Of a stretch of 64,000 nucleotides of DNA, positions 35,853-46,810 are shown piece by piece. Numbering within the stretch: position 1 is the first letter of the stretch; every line of letters begins with the position of its first letter. The notes under the pieces were generated by a model. The model was not told where the DNA came from and did no database searches. It saw nothing but the letters and a program-made list of their open reading frames with translations. The stretch is from MR-S7 sp000400995 (GTDB taxonomy: Bacteria > Pseudomonadota > Gammaproteobacteria > Burkholderiales > Burkholderiaceae_C): positions 4,774,001 to 4,838,000 of the forward strand of contig NZ_CP152342.1 of NCBI RefSeq assembly GCF_045291395.1, written 5' to 3'. The translations under genes and the position numbers were made by a program.

Positions 35853-37748
35853 ATGAACCGTTATCCGGTCTGGAAATACGCGATCCTGGTGATCGTGTTG
35901 CTCATCGGGGCCCTGTACACCCTGCCCAATTTCTTCGGCGAGGCGCCTGCCGTGCAGGTGTCGTCCGCCAAGGCCACGATCAAGGTCGACACCGCGGTGC
36001 AAAAGCGCGTCGAGGAAGCGCTGCAGGGCGCGGGCGTGGTGTCGGACTCGGTGGTGTTCGACGGCAACTCCGTGCGCGCGCGCTTCGACACGCCCGACAC
36101 CCAGCTCAAGGCCAAGGACGCGATCGAGAAGGCGCTGATTCCGGACCCGTCCGACCCGCCCTACATCGTCGCGCTCAACCTCGTGTCGCGCTCGCCCGAC
36201 TGGCTCACCGCGCTGCATGCGCGTCCCATGTACCTGGGCCTGGACCTGCGCGGCGGCGTGCACTTCATGCTGCAGGTGGACATGCAGGCGGCCCTCACCA
36301 AGAAGGCCGAGTCGTACGCGGGCGACCTGCGCACCGCGCTGCGCGAGAAGAACATCCGCCACGGCGGCATCGGCCGCGACGGGCAGGCGGTGGACATCCG
36401 CGTGCGCGACGAGGCCATGCTCACCGCCGCGCGCAACCTGATCGCCGACCAGTTCCCCGACCTGCAGGCTACGAGCAGCCCCGACGGCGACGGCATGCGC
36501 CTGCGCGCCTCCATAAAGCCCGAGGCGCTGCGCAAGGTGCAGGAGCAGGCGCTCAAGCAGAACATCACCACGCTGCACAACCGGATCAACGAACTCGGCG
36601 TGGCCGAGCCCGTGATCCAGCAGCAGGGCCTGGACCGCATCGTCGTGCAACTCCCCGGCGTGCAGGACACGGCCAAGGCCAAGGACATCCTGGGCCGCAC
36701 CGCCACGCTGGAAGTGCGCATGGTGGACGAGGGCACCGAGGCCCGCGCCGCCGAGATGGGCAGCGGCCCCGTGCCGTTCGGCTCCGAGAAGTACCTGGAC
36801 CGCAACGGCCAGGCCGTGATCGTCAAGAAGCAGGTCGTGCTGACCGGCGAGAACCTCACCGACGCCCAGCCCGGCTTCGACGGCCAGACGCAGGAGCCCA
36901 CCGTCAACCTGACGCTGGACGCCAAGGGCTCGCGCATCTTCAAGGACATCACGCGCGACAACGTGGGCAAGCGCATGGCCATCGTGCTGTTCGAGAAGGG
37001 CAAGGGCGAGGTGGTCACCGCGCCCGTGATCCGCTCCGAGATCGGCGGCGGCCGCGTGCAGATCTCCGGCCGCATGACCACCATGGAAGCCAACGACACG
37101 GCCCTGCTGCTGCGCGCCGGCTCGCTGGCCGCGCCCATGGAGATCATCGAGGAATACACCATCGGCCCCAGCCTGGGCGCCGACAACATCGAGCGCGGCA
37201 TCCACTCCGTGGTCTGGGGCATGGCGGCCATCGCGGCCTTCATGTGCGTGTATTACATGCTGTTCGGCGTGTTCTCCACCGTGGCGCTGGGCGTGAACGT
37301 GCTGCTGCTCATCGCCATCCTGTCGATGCTGCAGGCCACGCTGACGCTGCCCGGCATCGCCGCCATGGCGCTGGCGCTGGGCGTGGCCATCGACTCCAAC
37401 GTGCTGATCAACGAGCGCATCCGCGAGGAGCTGCGCGGCGGCGCCTCGCCGCAGGCGGCCATCGCGGCAGGCTATGAGCGCGCCTGGGCCACCATCCTGG
37501 ACTCCAACGTCACCACCCTCATCGCGGGCCTGGCGCTGCTGGCCTTCGGCTCGGGCCCGGTGCGCGGCTTCGCGGTGGTGCACTGCATCGGCATCCTGAC
37601 CAGCATGTTCTCGGCCGTGTTCTTCTCGCGTGGCCTGGTCAACCTCTGGTACGGCCGCAAGAAGAAGCTCAAGAGCGTGTCCATCGGACAGGTGTGGAAG
37701 CCCGAGGACGCATCCGAAATGCGCTCCGTGGCCGGCAAGGCTCAGTAA
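35853..37748 (+). CDS. secD: Protein translocase subunit SecD
   Basis: 631 residues. SecD couples the proton gradient to late steps of Sec export. TM1 (WKYAILVIVLLIGALYTLPN) is followed by the large periplasmic P1 domain, with YLGLDLRGGVHFMLQVD, and then TM2-TM6 with LALGVAIDSNVLINERIREE and GSGPVRGFAVVHCIGILTS. It is followed by secF after 12 nt. Length and motifs are normal for betaproteobacteria. Confidence 0.97.
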   Translation: MNRYPVWKYAILVIVLLIGALYTLPNFFGEAPAVQVSSAKATIKVDTAVQKRVEEALQGAGVVSDSVVFDGNSVRARFDTPDTQLKAKDAIEKALIPDPSDPPYIVALNLVSRSPDWLTALHARPMYLGLDLRGGVHFMLQVDMQAALTKKAESYAGDLRTALREKNIRHGGIGRDGQAVDIRVRDEAMLTAARNLIADQFPDLQATSSPDGDGMRLRASIKPEALRKVQEQALKQNITTLHNRINELGVAEPVIQQQGLDRIVVQLPGVQDTAKAKDILGRTATLEVRMVDEGTEARAAEMGSGPVPFGSEKYLDRNGQAVIVKKQVVLTGENLTDAQPGFDGQTQEPTVNLTLDAKGSRIFKDITRDNVGKRMAIVLFEKGKGEVVTAPVIRSEIGGGRVQISGRMTTMEANDTALLLRAGSLAAPMEIIEEYTIGPSLGADNIERGIHSVVWGMAAIAAFMCVYYMLFGVFSTVALGVNVLLLIAILSMLQATLTLPGIAAMALALGVAIDSNVLINERIREELRGGASPQAAIAAGYERAWATILDSNVTTLIAGLALLAFGSGPVRGFAVVHCIGILTSMFSAVFFSRGLVNLWYGRKKKLKSVSIGQVWKPEDASEMRSVAGKAQ

Positions 37749-37760
37749 GGAAAGACGGTC

Positions 37761-38714
37761 ATGGAATTCTTCCGCATCCGCAAGGACATTCCCTTCATGA
37801 AGTACGCGTTGGTCCTCAACGCGATCTCCTTCATCACCTTCGCGCTGGCCGTGTTCTTCCTCGTCACGCGGGGGCTGCATCTGTCGGTCGAATTCACGGG
37901 CGGCACCGTGATGGAAGTCGCCTACACCCAGACCGCCGACATCGGCAAGGTGCGCGACACGGTCTCGTCCCTGGGCTACGCCGACGTGACGGTGCAGAAC
38001 TTCGGCACCTCGCGCGACGTGATGATCCGCCTGCCCGTGCAGAAGGGCGTGACCTCGGCCCAGCAGAGCGAGCAGGTGCTGACTGCGCTCAAGGCCGCCG
38101 ACCCCGAAGTGGCGCTGCGGCGCACCGAATTCGTCGGCCCGCAGGTCGGCGAGGAGCTGGTGCACGGCGGCCTGATGGCGCTGGGCATGGTGGTGCTGGG
38201 CATCGTGGTCTACCTGGCCTTCCGCTTCGAGTGGAAGTTCGGCGTGGCGGCGGTGATCGCCAACCTGCACGACGTGGTCATCATCCTGGGCTTCTTCGCG
38301 TTCTTCCAGTGGGAGTTCTCGCTGTCGGTGCTGGCCGGCGTGCTGGCCGTGCTGGGCTACTCGGTCAACGAATCGGTGGTGATCTTCGACCGGATCCGCG
38401 AGGCCTTCCGCAAATTCCGCAAGCTCTCCACGCCCGAGGTGATCGACCACGCCATCACCTCGACCATGAGCCGCACCATCATCACCCACGCCTCGACCGA
38501 GGCCATGGTGCTGTCGATGTTCTTCTTCGGCGGCCCCAGCCTGCACTACTTCGCGCTGGCGCTGACCATCGGCATCCTGTTCGGCATCTACTCCTCGGTG
38601 TTCGTGGCCGCGGCCATTGCCATGTGGCTGGGCGTCAAGCGCGAAGACCTGGTCAAGACCGGCACGCGCAAGGAAGGCGATCCGGGCGATCCGAACGCCG
38701 GCGCGGTGGTGTAA
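37761..38714 (+). CDS. secF: Protein translocase subunit SecF
   Basis: 317 residues. TM1 near the N-terminus (LVLNAISFITFALAVFFLV), then the Asp/Gly motif VEFTGGTVMEVAYTQ, a periplasmic domain, and TM2-TM6 with GYSVNESVVIFDRIREAFR and RTIITHASTEAMVLSMFFFG. AAGGAAAG lies upstream of the ATG. Partner of SecD in one operon. Confidence 0.97.
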   Translation: MEFFRIRKDIPFMKYALVLNAISFITFALAVFFLVTRGLHLSVEFTGGTVMEVAYTQTADIGKVRDTVSSLGYADVTVQNFGTSRDVMIRLPVQKGVTSAQQSEQVLTALKAADPEVALRRTEFVGPQVGEELVHGGLMALGMVVLGIVVYLAFRFEWKFGVAAVIANLHDVVIILGFFAFFQWEFSLSVLAGVLAVLGYSVNESVVIFDRIREAFRKFRKLSTPEVIDHAITSTMSRTIITHASTEAMVLSMFFFGGPSLHYFALALTIGILFGIYSSVFVAAAIAMWLGVKREDLVKTGTRKEGDPGDPNAGAVV

Positions 38715-38770
38715 ACACGCGGGCGGCGGATGCGCCGCTGCATACGGGCTGCGGCTAATATCGAGGTCCC

Positions 38771-41125
38771 ATGGATCCCCAGCCTTCCCCCCTTGCCCAC
38801 CGGCGGCTTGCCCACTTGGCGCGCCAGCGGTTCGTGGACGGCCTGTGCGCCAGCCTGCCGGCGCTGGACAAGAAGATCCAGGATTTTTTGACCGAGCTCA
38901 TGGGCCAGCCGGGCACGCAGCGCGACATGCAACTGCGCCGCGATGCCTGGATGAGCTACCAGGCCCACCACAAGGGCTGGGTGGAGCGCACCGGCCGCGC
39001 CTGGCGCGAGAACCTGGCGCCGCCCACCACCACCTCGCGCGGCGCGCTGGCTTCGGGCGGGCTGGAACTGCTCAGCGACGACGTGGTCGAGAACAAGATC
39101 CTCGCCTCGCGCATGGCGCTCACCGTGCTGGAGCACGTGGGCAACCCCTTCGACGAGGCGCGCAAGCGCACCGAGCACCTGGAAGGCCACGAGCTCGACA
39201 GCCGCGACATCCTGCGCCCTGAAACCCTCTGCCTGCGGCTGGTGGAGCAGTGGCTGGAGACGGGCCTGCAGCGCAGCGACCTGCAGTTCGTGCTCGATCC
39301 GCTGCAGCGCGAGCTGGCGGTGCTGGCGCTGGGGCACTACCAGGGGCTGGTCAAGCTGTACGACGAACACGGGGTGGCGGCGTCCGACGACCTGCGCGCG
39401 CGCGTGCGCCGCCCCGCCGCCACAGGCCCGGGCAGCGGGTCGGGTGCGCTGGCCGCGAAGGGCCCTTCCACTGGCGCCCCCGAGCCGGCGGGGCTCGCCT
39501 CGCAGGCGCTGCAGCAGTCGCGCGAGGCCATGGCGCGCCAGGCCGCGTTCCAGCCCACGATGGTGGCACCGCCCACGGGCTTCCATGCCCCCCTGCCGGG
39601 TGCGCGCCCAGGCATGGCCTTCGGCAACCCGCTCGTGCGGGCGCGCCAGCGCGCCCAGGGCGTGATGGTGCAGCTGCGCCGCCTGCTTACCCAGCCGACC
39701 ACCGGCTACGACATGGTCAAGGCGCCGCCCGCGTCCGCCGCGCTGGCGCACGCGCTGGCGGCCCACCGCGTGCAGGCCGACACCTACTACAGCGGCATGG
39801 CCACCCTGGTGCAGGACTACAGCCCGCAGGCCGTGGTGCAGGTGGCCAACGTGGTGCGCGAGCGCTCGGCGGAATTCAAGAAGAAGGCCAGTACGGCCAG
39901 TGAGAAGGCCATCATCGAGGTGGTGGCGCTGATGTTCCAGAGCATTCTGAGCGAGGACCGTATCCCGCCCTCGGTGCGCGTGTGGGTGGCGCGGCTGCAG
40001 GTGCCGGTGCTGCGCGTGGCGCTGGCCGAGCCCGAATTCTTCAGCAACCTGACCCACCCCGCGCGCCAGCTCATCGACCGCATGGGCGCCTGCGTGCTGG
40101 GCTTCGACGCGAGCAGCATCAACGGCAGCGCGCTGGAGGCCGAGATCCGCCGCATCGTGCAGGTGATCGAGCAGTACCCCGAAACCGGGCGGCGCGTGTT
40201 CGAGCTGGTGCTGGGCGAGTTCGAGAAATTCCTCGCCAAATTCCTGACCGAGAAGCAGGGCACCTCACGCATCGTCAGCGTGGCCCAGCAGGTGGAGCAG
40301 AAGGAAACGTTGGCCATCCAGTACACGATCGAGATGCGCACCATGCTCAAGGACATGCCGGTGCGCGACGAGATCCGCGAATTCCTCTTCAAGACCTGGG
40401 CCGAGGTGCTGGCCATGTCCGCCGTGCGCAACGGGGCGCAGCACGCCGACACCGTGGCCTACAAGCGCGCCGCGGCCGACCTGGTGTGGGCTGCCAGCGC
40501 CAAGCCCAACCGCGCCGACCGCGCCCAGGTCATCCAGAGCCTGCCGGCGCTGCTGCAGAGCCTGCGCCAGGGCCTGGCGCTGATTGGCGTGGCGGGCCAG
40601 GAGCAGGACGTGCTGATCAAGGGTCTGACCGACACGCTGGCCGATGCCTTCCTCTCCAAGACCGCTGCCATCCCGCAAGCCCACATCGACGCCATGGCCC
40701 GGCGCCTGGCGAACCTGGAGGACTACATCGGCGACGAGGCCATGGGCGACATGCCCCTGAACGCCGACAACATCGAGATGCTGCTGGGCATCGACGCCTC
40801 GTCCATCCACGTGATCGCCGACAATGGCGCGCCCGTGCAGGAGGAGATGGTGGCCTGGGCGCAGGAACTGCCGCGCGGCACGTGGTTCACGCTGGACCAC
40901 AGCGGCGCCTCGGCCCAGGTGCAGTATGTCTGGCACAGCGAGCGCAAGCAGCTGCACCTGTTCGCCGCCATGGACGGCAGCAGCTACCTGATCCAGCTGC
41001 GGCGCCTGGGCGCCTACCTGCAGGCCGGCCTGCTGGTGGCGCAGGAGGAGGAAAGCCTCACGCTGCGGGCCACACGCGACGCGCTGACCAAGCTGGACGC
41101 CAATCCGGAAAGATTGCTGGGATAG
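38771..41125 (+). CDS. DUF1631-family protein, function unknown
   Basis: 784 residues, largely helical and soluble, matching the DUF1631 family found in beta- and gammaproteobacteria and usually of this size. Conserved stretches include LELLSDDVVENKILASRMAL and the C-terminal VQYVWHSERKQLHLFAAMDG, the latter resembling the PilZ-like tail of some members. A Gly/Ser/Pro-rich linker lies near residues 215-260. It begins 56 nt after secF in the same direction. No catalytic motif is recognised; a regulatory or cyclic-di-GMP link would be speculation. Confidence 0.85.
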   Translation: MDPQPSPLAHRRLAHLARQRFVDGLCASLPALDKKIQDFLTELMGQPGTQRDMQLRRDAWMSYQAHHKGWVERTGRAWRENLAPPTTTSRGALASGGLELLSDDVVENKILASRMALTVLEHVGNPFDEARKRTEHLEGHELDSRDILRPETLCLRLVEQWLETGLQRSDLQFVLDPLQRELAVLALGHYQGLVKLYDEHGVAASDDLRARVRRPAATGPGSGSGALAAKGPSTGAPEPAGLASQALQQSREAMARQAAFQPTMVAPPTGFHAPLPGARPGMAFGNPLVRARQRAQGVMVQLRRLLTQPTTGYDMVKAPPASAALAHALAAHRVQADTYYSGMATLVQDYSPQAVVQVANVVRERSAEFKKKASTASEKAIIEVVALMFQSILSEDRIPPSVRVWVARLQVPVLRVALAEPEFFSNLTHPARQLIDRMGACVLGFDASSINGSALEAEIRRIVQVIEQYPETGRRVFELVLGEFEKFLAKFLTEKQGTSRIVSVAQQVEQKETLAIQYTIEMRTMLKDMPVRDEIREFLFKTWAEVLAMSAVRNGAQHADTVAYKRAAADLVWAASAKPNRADRAQVIQSLPALLQSLRQGLALIGVAGQEQDVLIKGLTDTLADAFLSKTAAIPQAHIDAMARRLANLEDYIGDEAMGDMPLNADNIEMLLGIDASSIHVIADNGAPVQEEMVAWAQELPRGTWFTLDHSGASAQVQYVWHSERKQLHLFAAMDGSSYLIQLRRLGAYLQAGLLVAQEEESLTLRATRDALTKLDANPERLLG

Positions 41126-41130
41126 ACGCT

Positions 41131-41186
41131 CTTGAAATAAGAGCTGCTAACGCTTTTTGTATAAGCGCTAGAGCCTGATTTCATTC
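41131..41186. repeat. Hairpin repeat, family A
   Basis: CTTGAAATAAGAGCTGCTAA, CGCTTTTTGTATAAGCGC, then TAGAGCCTGATTTCATTC. Its final TCA is the recX stop on the minus strand. It lies between converging DUF1631 and recX genes. Confidence 0.8.
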
Positions 41187-41642
41187 GAATTCTTCATCGC
41201 CGCCGCGCACCACTCGGCACACCACCTCGGCTGCGAACCCGCGCGCGGCCAGAAAGCGCATCTGGCGCGCGCGCTCCTGGGGTGTGGCGGGTGGCGGTGC
41301 GCTCCCGAAGCGCTGGCACCACACGGCGCGGGCGCGTTCCAGCTCGGTGCCGGCCAACTGCGCCGCCGTGGCGCGCACGAGGTCTTCATCCAGGCCCTTG
41401 GCCCGCAGCTCCTGCGCCACGCGCCGGGCGCCGAAGCGCGCGGCGCGCTGGTGCACCACGGATTCGGCCACGCGCTGCGCGCTGACGAAGCCCTGCGCCT
41501 CCAGCGCGTCCAGCAGCGCGGGAAGGTCTTCGCCTTCCTCCACGTGGCGCGCAAGCTTGGCCTGCAGTTCGCTACGCGAGTGCTCGCGCTGCGCCAGCAG
41601 GCGCAGCGCACGGGCCTTGAGCGAGAGCCGGGCGAAACCCAT
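41181..41642 (-). CDS. recX: Recombination regulator RecX
   Basis: 153 residues. RecX modulates RecA filament activity. The protein consists of three-helix repeats: LSLKARALRLLAQREHSRSE, then LDALEAQGFVSAQRVAESVV, then GARRVAQELRAKGLDEDLVR. Its start lies 54 nt after the recA stop, the gap being filled by a hairpin repeat, so recX is probably expressed at lower level by read-through. Its own stop codon is the last triplet of another repeat. Confidence 0.95.
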   Translation of the reverse strand: MGFARLSLKARALRLLAQREHSRSELQAKLARHVEEGEDLPALLDALEAQGFVSAQRVAESVVHQRAARFGARRVAQELRAKGLDEDLVRATAAQLAGTELERARAVWCQRFGSAPPPATPQERARQMRFLAARGFAAEVVCRVVRGGDEEFE

Positions 41643-41647
41643 GTGCT

Positions 41648-41696
41648 ATTGGCTTGATAGCTGCCTGCGCTTGCCTGCCAAGCGCTGGGCTGGATT

Positions 41697-41700
<4 letters not shown>
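41648..41700. repeat. Hairpin repeat, family A, between recA and recX
   Basis: TTGGCTTGATAGCTGCCTGC, GCTTGCCTGCCAAGCGC, TGGGCTGGATTTCAG. The minus-strand TCA at 41697-41699 is the recA stop codon. Stem GCGCTTG/CAAGCGC. Confidence 0.85.
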
Positions 41701-42797
<1,097 letters not shown>

Positions 42798-42828
42798 GGA
42801 GTGCTCCTTGTCTGGATTGAATGACAGT

Positions 42829-42844
42829 CTGTATGCCTGAACAG
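42829..42844 (-). promoter_or_regulatory. LexA (SOS) box of recA
   Basis: On the recA strand: CTGTTCAGGCATACAG, i.e. CTG-N10-CAG, the standard LexA operator spacing. It sits just downstream of the -10 element, about 32 nt before the recA start, where LexA would block initiation. Confidence 0.8.
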
Positions 42845-42845
42845 T

Positions 42846-42874
42846 AGTTTAGGGGTGGGTATTTTTAATTCCAA
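42846..42874 (-). promoter_or_regulatory. recA promoter
   Basis: On the minus strand TTGGAA, 17 bases, TAAACT: a sigma-70 type promoter with optimal spacing. Its start point would fall in the SOS box. Confidence 0.7.
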
Positions 42875-42907
42875 TGATTTTTTAGACAGTTTGGCTGACA
42901 ATTTGCT

Positions 42908-43396
42908 ATGGACGACACCCCACTGCCCGACGACCGCTGGCGCCAGACCCACCTGGGCCGGCTGCTGGGCCATGCCATGCGCCGTTTCGACGCCCGCGTG
43001 CTGCAGCTCATGGCGCGCAGCGCGGAGGCGCCGCTGGCCCTGTCCAACCTGGCGGCGCGCGACCAGGTGAGCGCGGCGCACATCCACATCACGCGCCACC
43101 TGTCCCTGCGCGGCGACCGCGTCACCGACCTGGCCGAGCGCGCCGGCATGGCCAAGCAGTCCATGGCCGACCTGGTCCAGCAATGCGAGGCCTGGGGGCT
43201 GGTCACGCGCGAGGCGGACCCGCATGACGCCCGCGCGCGCATCGTGCGCTTCACGCCCATGGGGCTGGCCTGGCTGGCCGCCTTCCGCGCCGCGGTGGCG
43301 CAGGCGGAGGCCGAGTTCCGCGCCGAGGTGGGCGCGGAGGTGGCCACCGTGGCGGCGCTGGGGCTGGAGGCCTATGCGGGTGGAGACACGCCCTAG
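42908..43396 (+). CDS. MarR-family transcriptional regulator
   Basis: 162 residues with a MarR-type winged helix: HIHITRHLSLRGDRVTDLAE, RAGMAKQSMADLVQQCEAWG, then READPHDARARIVRFTPMG (wing and dimer contact). It is divergent from recA across 110 bp and followed, after 56 nt, by a two-component pair in the same direction. No self-evident target; the upstream AT-rich stretch could hold an operator, but none is clear. Confidence 0.9.
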   Translation: MDDTPLPDDRWRQTHLGRLLGHAMRRFDARVLQLMARSAEAPLALSNLAARDQVSAAHIHITRHLSLRGDRVTDLAERAGMAKQSMADLVQQCEAWGLVTREADPHDARARIVRFTPMGLAWLAAFRAAVAQAEAEFRAEVGAEVATVAALGLEAYAGGDTP

Positions 43397-43452
43397 AATT
43401 TGAGGGACAGCAAGGCGTGCCCGCCGCGCCCATAACCAGGAGACACCCCGCC

Positions 43453-44127
<675 letters not shown>

Positions 44128-44130
44128 TGC

Positions 44131-44184
44131 TCATTAATTCATAGCTGCTGGCGCTTGCCATATAGGCGCTGGAGGCCGAAAACC
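44131..44184. repeat. Hairpin repeat, family A, carrying the Shine-Dalgarno of the next gene
   Basis: TTCATAGCTGCTGGCGCTTG, CCATATAGGCGCTGGAGGCC, then GAAAACC. GGAGG at 44171-44175 in the repeat's right arm lies nine bases before the TTG start of the kinase. Confidence 0.8.
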
Positions 44185-45630
44185 TTGAAAATCTTCCAGC
44201 GCGAGCAGCGCTCCCTCTTCGGCGAAATCCTCGACTGGATGCTCACGCCGCTGCTGCTGCTGTGGCCGGTGAGTCTGGCGCTGACCTGGTTGGTGGCCCA
44301 GGGCCTGGCCAACAAGCCCTTCGACCGCGCGCTCGAATACAACGCCCACGCGCTGGCCCAGCTCGTCACCGTGCAGGGCGGCAAGGTGCAGTTCAACCTG
44401 CCGCAGCCGGCCAGCGAGATCCTGCGCGCCGACGAGTCGGACATCGTCTACTACCAAGTGCTCTCGCCCACGGGCGCCTACCTCTCGGGCGAGCGCGACC
44501 TGCCGCCGCCTCCGCCCGAGGAGCGCACCTTCTCCGGCGAGGTGCGGCTGCGCGACGCCGAGCTGCGCGGCGTGGACATCCGCGTGGCCTATATCTGGGT
44601 GCGCGTGCCGCTGCCCGATGCCCCCGCGGCACTGGTGCAGGTGGCCGAGACGCGCTCCAAGCGCAGCGTGCTCGCCACCGAAATCATCAAAGGGGTGATG
44701 CTGCCGCAGTTCGTCATCCTGCCGCTGGCCGTGCTGCTGGTGTGGCTGGCGCTGGCGCGGGGCATCAAGCCGCTGCACCAGCTGGAGGAGCGCATCCGCG
44801 CGCGCAAGAGCGACGACCTCTCGCCGCTGGACCACAAGGCCGTGCCCATGGAGGTGGCGCCGCTGGTGGACTCGGTCAACGACCTGCTGCGCCGCCTGCA
44901 CGAATCCATGGCCACGCAAAAGCGCTTCCTGGCCGACGCCGCGCACCAGCTCAAGACCCCGCTGGCCGGCCTGCGCATGCAGGCCGACCTGGCGCAGCGC
45001 GAGGGCACCAGCACCGACGAGCTCAAGCAGTCGCTCAAGCAGATCGGCCGCTCGTCCGTGCGCGCCACCCACACCGTCAACCAGCTCCTGGCGCTGGCGC
45101 GCGCCGAGGGCGGCAGCGCCGTGGTGCAGCGCCAGCCGCTGGACCTGGCGCGCCTGGTCATCGAGGTGGTGCGCGACAGCGTGCCCCGCGCGATGGAGCG
45201 GCAGATCGACCTGGGCTACGACGGCGCGGAGCCCGGCGCACGCGGCGTGTGGGTGGACGGCAACCCCACCCTGCTCAAGGAGCTGGTGCGCAACCTGCTG
45301 GACAACGCCATCAACTACACCCCCTCCAACGGCAGCAACCCCGCCATGGTCACCGCGCGCGTGCTGCCCGACACCTTCGGCCGCGTGGTGCTGCTGCAGG
45401 TCGAGGACACCGGCCCGGGTGTGCCCGAGGCCGAGCGCGAGCTGGTCTTCCAGCCCTTCTACCGCGCCCTGGGTACCGACGCCGACGGCTCCGGCCTGGG
45501 CCTGCCCATCGTGCGCGAGATCGCGCGCCAGCACGACGTGGAGGTGCTGCTGGAAGACGTGCACCCGGGCGCAGCCATGCCCGGCGCGCGCTTCAGCGTG
45601 CGCTTCGCGGCGCGCGCGGATGCTCCTTGA
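44185..45630 (+). CDS. Sensor histidine kinase (TctE/QseC-like)
   Basis: 481 residues from a TTG start at 44185 (MKIFQREQRSLFGEILDWML), chosen because GGAGG is perfectly spaced; a TTG at 44155 within the repeat is the alternative. TM1 near 15-40 (TPLLLLWPVSLALTWLVAQG), periplasmic TctE-type domain, TM2 near 175-195, HAMP-like segment, His254 in FLADAAHQLKTPLAGLRM, HATPase with NLLDNAINYTP, DTGPGVP and GSGLGLPIV. The stop codon falls in the repeat that follows. Partner of the upstream OmpR-type regulator. Confidence 0.93.
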   Translation: MKIFQREQRSLFGEILDWMLTPLLLLWPVSLALTWLVAQGLANKPFDRALEYNAHALAQLVTVQGGKVQFNLPQPASEILRADESDIVYYQVLSPTGAYLSGERDLPPPPPEERTFSGEVRLRDAELRGVDIRVAYIWVRVPLPDAPAALVQVAETRSKRSVLATEIIKGVMLPQFVILPLAVLLVWLALARGIKPLHQLEERIRARKSDDLSPLDHKAVPMEVAPLVDSVNDLLRRLHESMATQKRFLADAAHQLKTPLAGLRMQADLAQREGTSTDELKQSLKQIGRSSVRATHTVNQLLALARAEGGSAVVQRQPLDLARLVIEVVRDSVPRAMERQIDLGYDGAEPGARGVWVDGNPTLLKELVRNLLDNAINYTPSNGSNPAMVTARVLPDTFGRVVLLQVEDTGPGVPEAERELVFQPFYRALGTDADGSGLGLPIVREIARQHDVEVLLEDVHPGAAMPGARFSVRFAARADAP

Positions 45631-45681
45631 ATGAGAGCTGCTCGCGCTTGATGGGTGGGCGCTGAAGGCCGATTCGGCTTG
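45625..45681. repeat. Hairpin repeat, family A
   Basis: CCTTGAATGAGAGCTGCTCG, CGCTTGATGGGTGGGCGCTG, AAGGCCGATTCGGCTTG. It lies between the kinase and the end of the CoA-catabolic operon; the kinase TGA stop is in its first bases. Confidence 0.75.
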
Positions 45682-45697
45682 ATCCCAGCCTGCGGGT

Positions 45698-46810
45698 TCA
45701 GTGGTCCAGCAGCGGATTGTCCGCGCCGAGCGCGGGCGACGGCAGTGTGGCGTCGGTTGCGCGGAAGGCCGCGTCGATCGGCACGGGCAGCGCCGCCATG
45801 CGCTCGCCCGTGGCCGTGGCCACCGTGCGCGAGAACAGGCCGCGCGCGCCGAAGTGGGGGTCGCGCCGCGCTTCCTCCAGGCCCACCACGCGGCAGGTGC
45901 ACACGTCCTGCCCCGCGAAGCGCTGCTCCCAGTGCGCCGCCGTCTGCCGCGCGATGGCGGCGCGCACGGCCTCGGTGGCCTGCGGCGGCGGCATGGCGTC
46001 GAGCGCGGCGGCGTCCAGGCCGACGAGTTCGGTGAAGCGCTGCCAGAACTTGTCCTCCAGCGGCGCGGCGGCGAGGAAGGCGCCGTCGGCGGTGCGGTAG
46101 ATCTGGTAGCGCGGCGTGCCGCCGGTCACGAGGTCCGTGCCCGTGCCGGGCCACTGGCCCAGCGCGCCGTTGCCCAGGCCCCAGTACTGGAACGTGAACA
46201 GGTTGTCGGCCATCGCCACGTCCAGGTGCGCGCCGCGGCCCGTCTGGTCGCGCTGGCGCAGGGCCAGCAGGATGTTGACGAGGCCCGGATAGGTTCCGCC
46301 CGCGATGTCGGCGATCAGCGCCGGCGGCAGCACCGGCGCGCCGTCGCTGCCGGCCGTCAGCGACAGAGTGCCGGAGGCGGCCACGTAGTTCAGGTCGTGC
46401 GCGGCCTCCTGCGCGCGCGGACCGTGCTGGCCGAAGCCGGTGATGGAGCAGTACACCAGGCGCGGGTTGGCGGCCGAGAGCGCCGCGTAGCCCAGGCCCA
46501 GCCGGTCCATGACGGCGGGGCGGAACTGCTCGATCAGCACGTCGGCCTCGCGGATCAGCGGCATGAGCCGCTCCAGCGCGTCGGGCGCCTTCAGGTCGAT
46601 GGCGATGGAGCGCTTGCCGCGGTTGAGCAGCACGAAGTTCGCGCTGTCCTCGCCCAGGCGGGGCTCGTAGCTGCGCATCTCGTCGCCGCGCCGCGGGCGC
46701 TCGATCTTGACCACCTCGGCACCGGCCTCGGCGAGCAGCAGCGAGCACAGCGGCCCGGGCAGCAGGGTGCTGAAGTCCAGCACCTTCACGCCGGTCAGGG
46801 GCTGGCTCAT
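45698..46810 (-). CDS. CaiB/BaiF-family CoA-transferase or racemase (operon-distal copy)
   Basis: 370 residues, a family III acyl-CoA transferase or alpha-methylacyl-CoA racemase. Features are the N-terminal VKVLDFSTLLPGPLCSLLLA, EVVKIERPRRGDE, NRGKRSIAIDLK, then GFGQHGPRAQEAAHDLNYVA with the catalytic-type Asp, and the C-terminal YRTADGAFLAAAPLEDKFW. Length and the short distal domain fit the racemase-like (AMACR) branch. Last gene of the operon, overlapping its neighbour by 4 nt (ATGA). It would move CoA onto the substrate or epimerise a 2-methyl intermediate. Confidence 0.92.
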   Translation of the reverse strand: MSQPLTGVKVLDFSTLLPGPLCSLLLAEAGAEVVKIERPRRGDEMRSYEPRLGEDSANFVLLNRGKRSIAIDLKAPDALERLMPLIREADVLIEQFRPAVMDRLGLGYAALSAANPRLVYCSITGFGQHGPRAQEAAHDLNYVAASGTLSLTAGSDGAPVLPPALIADIAGGTYPGLVNILLALRQRDQTGRGAHLDVAMADNLFTFQYWGLGNGALGQWPGTGTDLVTGGTPRYQIYRTADGAFLAAAPLEDKFWQRFTELVGLDAAALDAMPPPQATEAVRAAIARQTAAHWEQRFAGQDVCTCRVVGLEEARRDPHFGARGLFSRTVATATGERMAALPVPIDAAFRATDATLPSPALGADNPLLDH

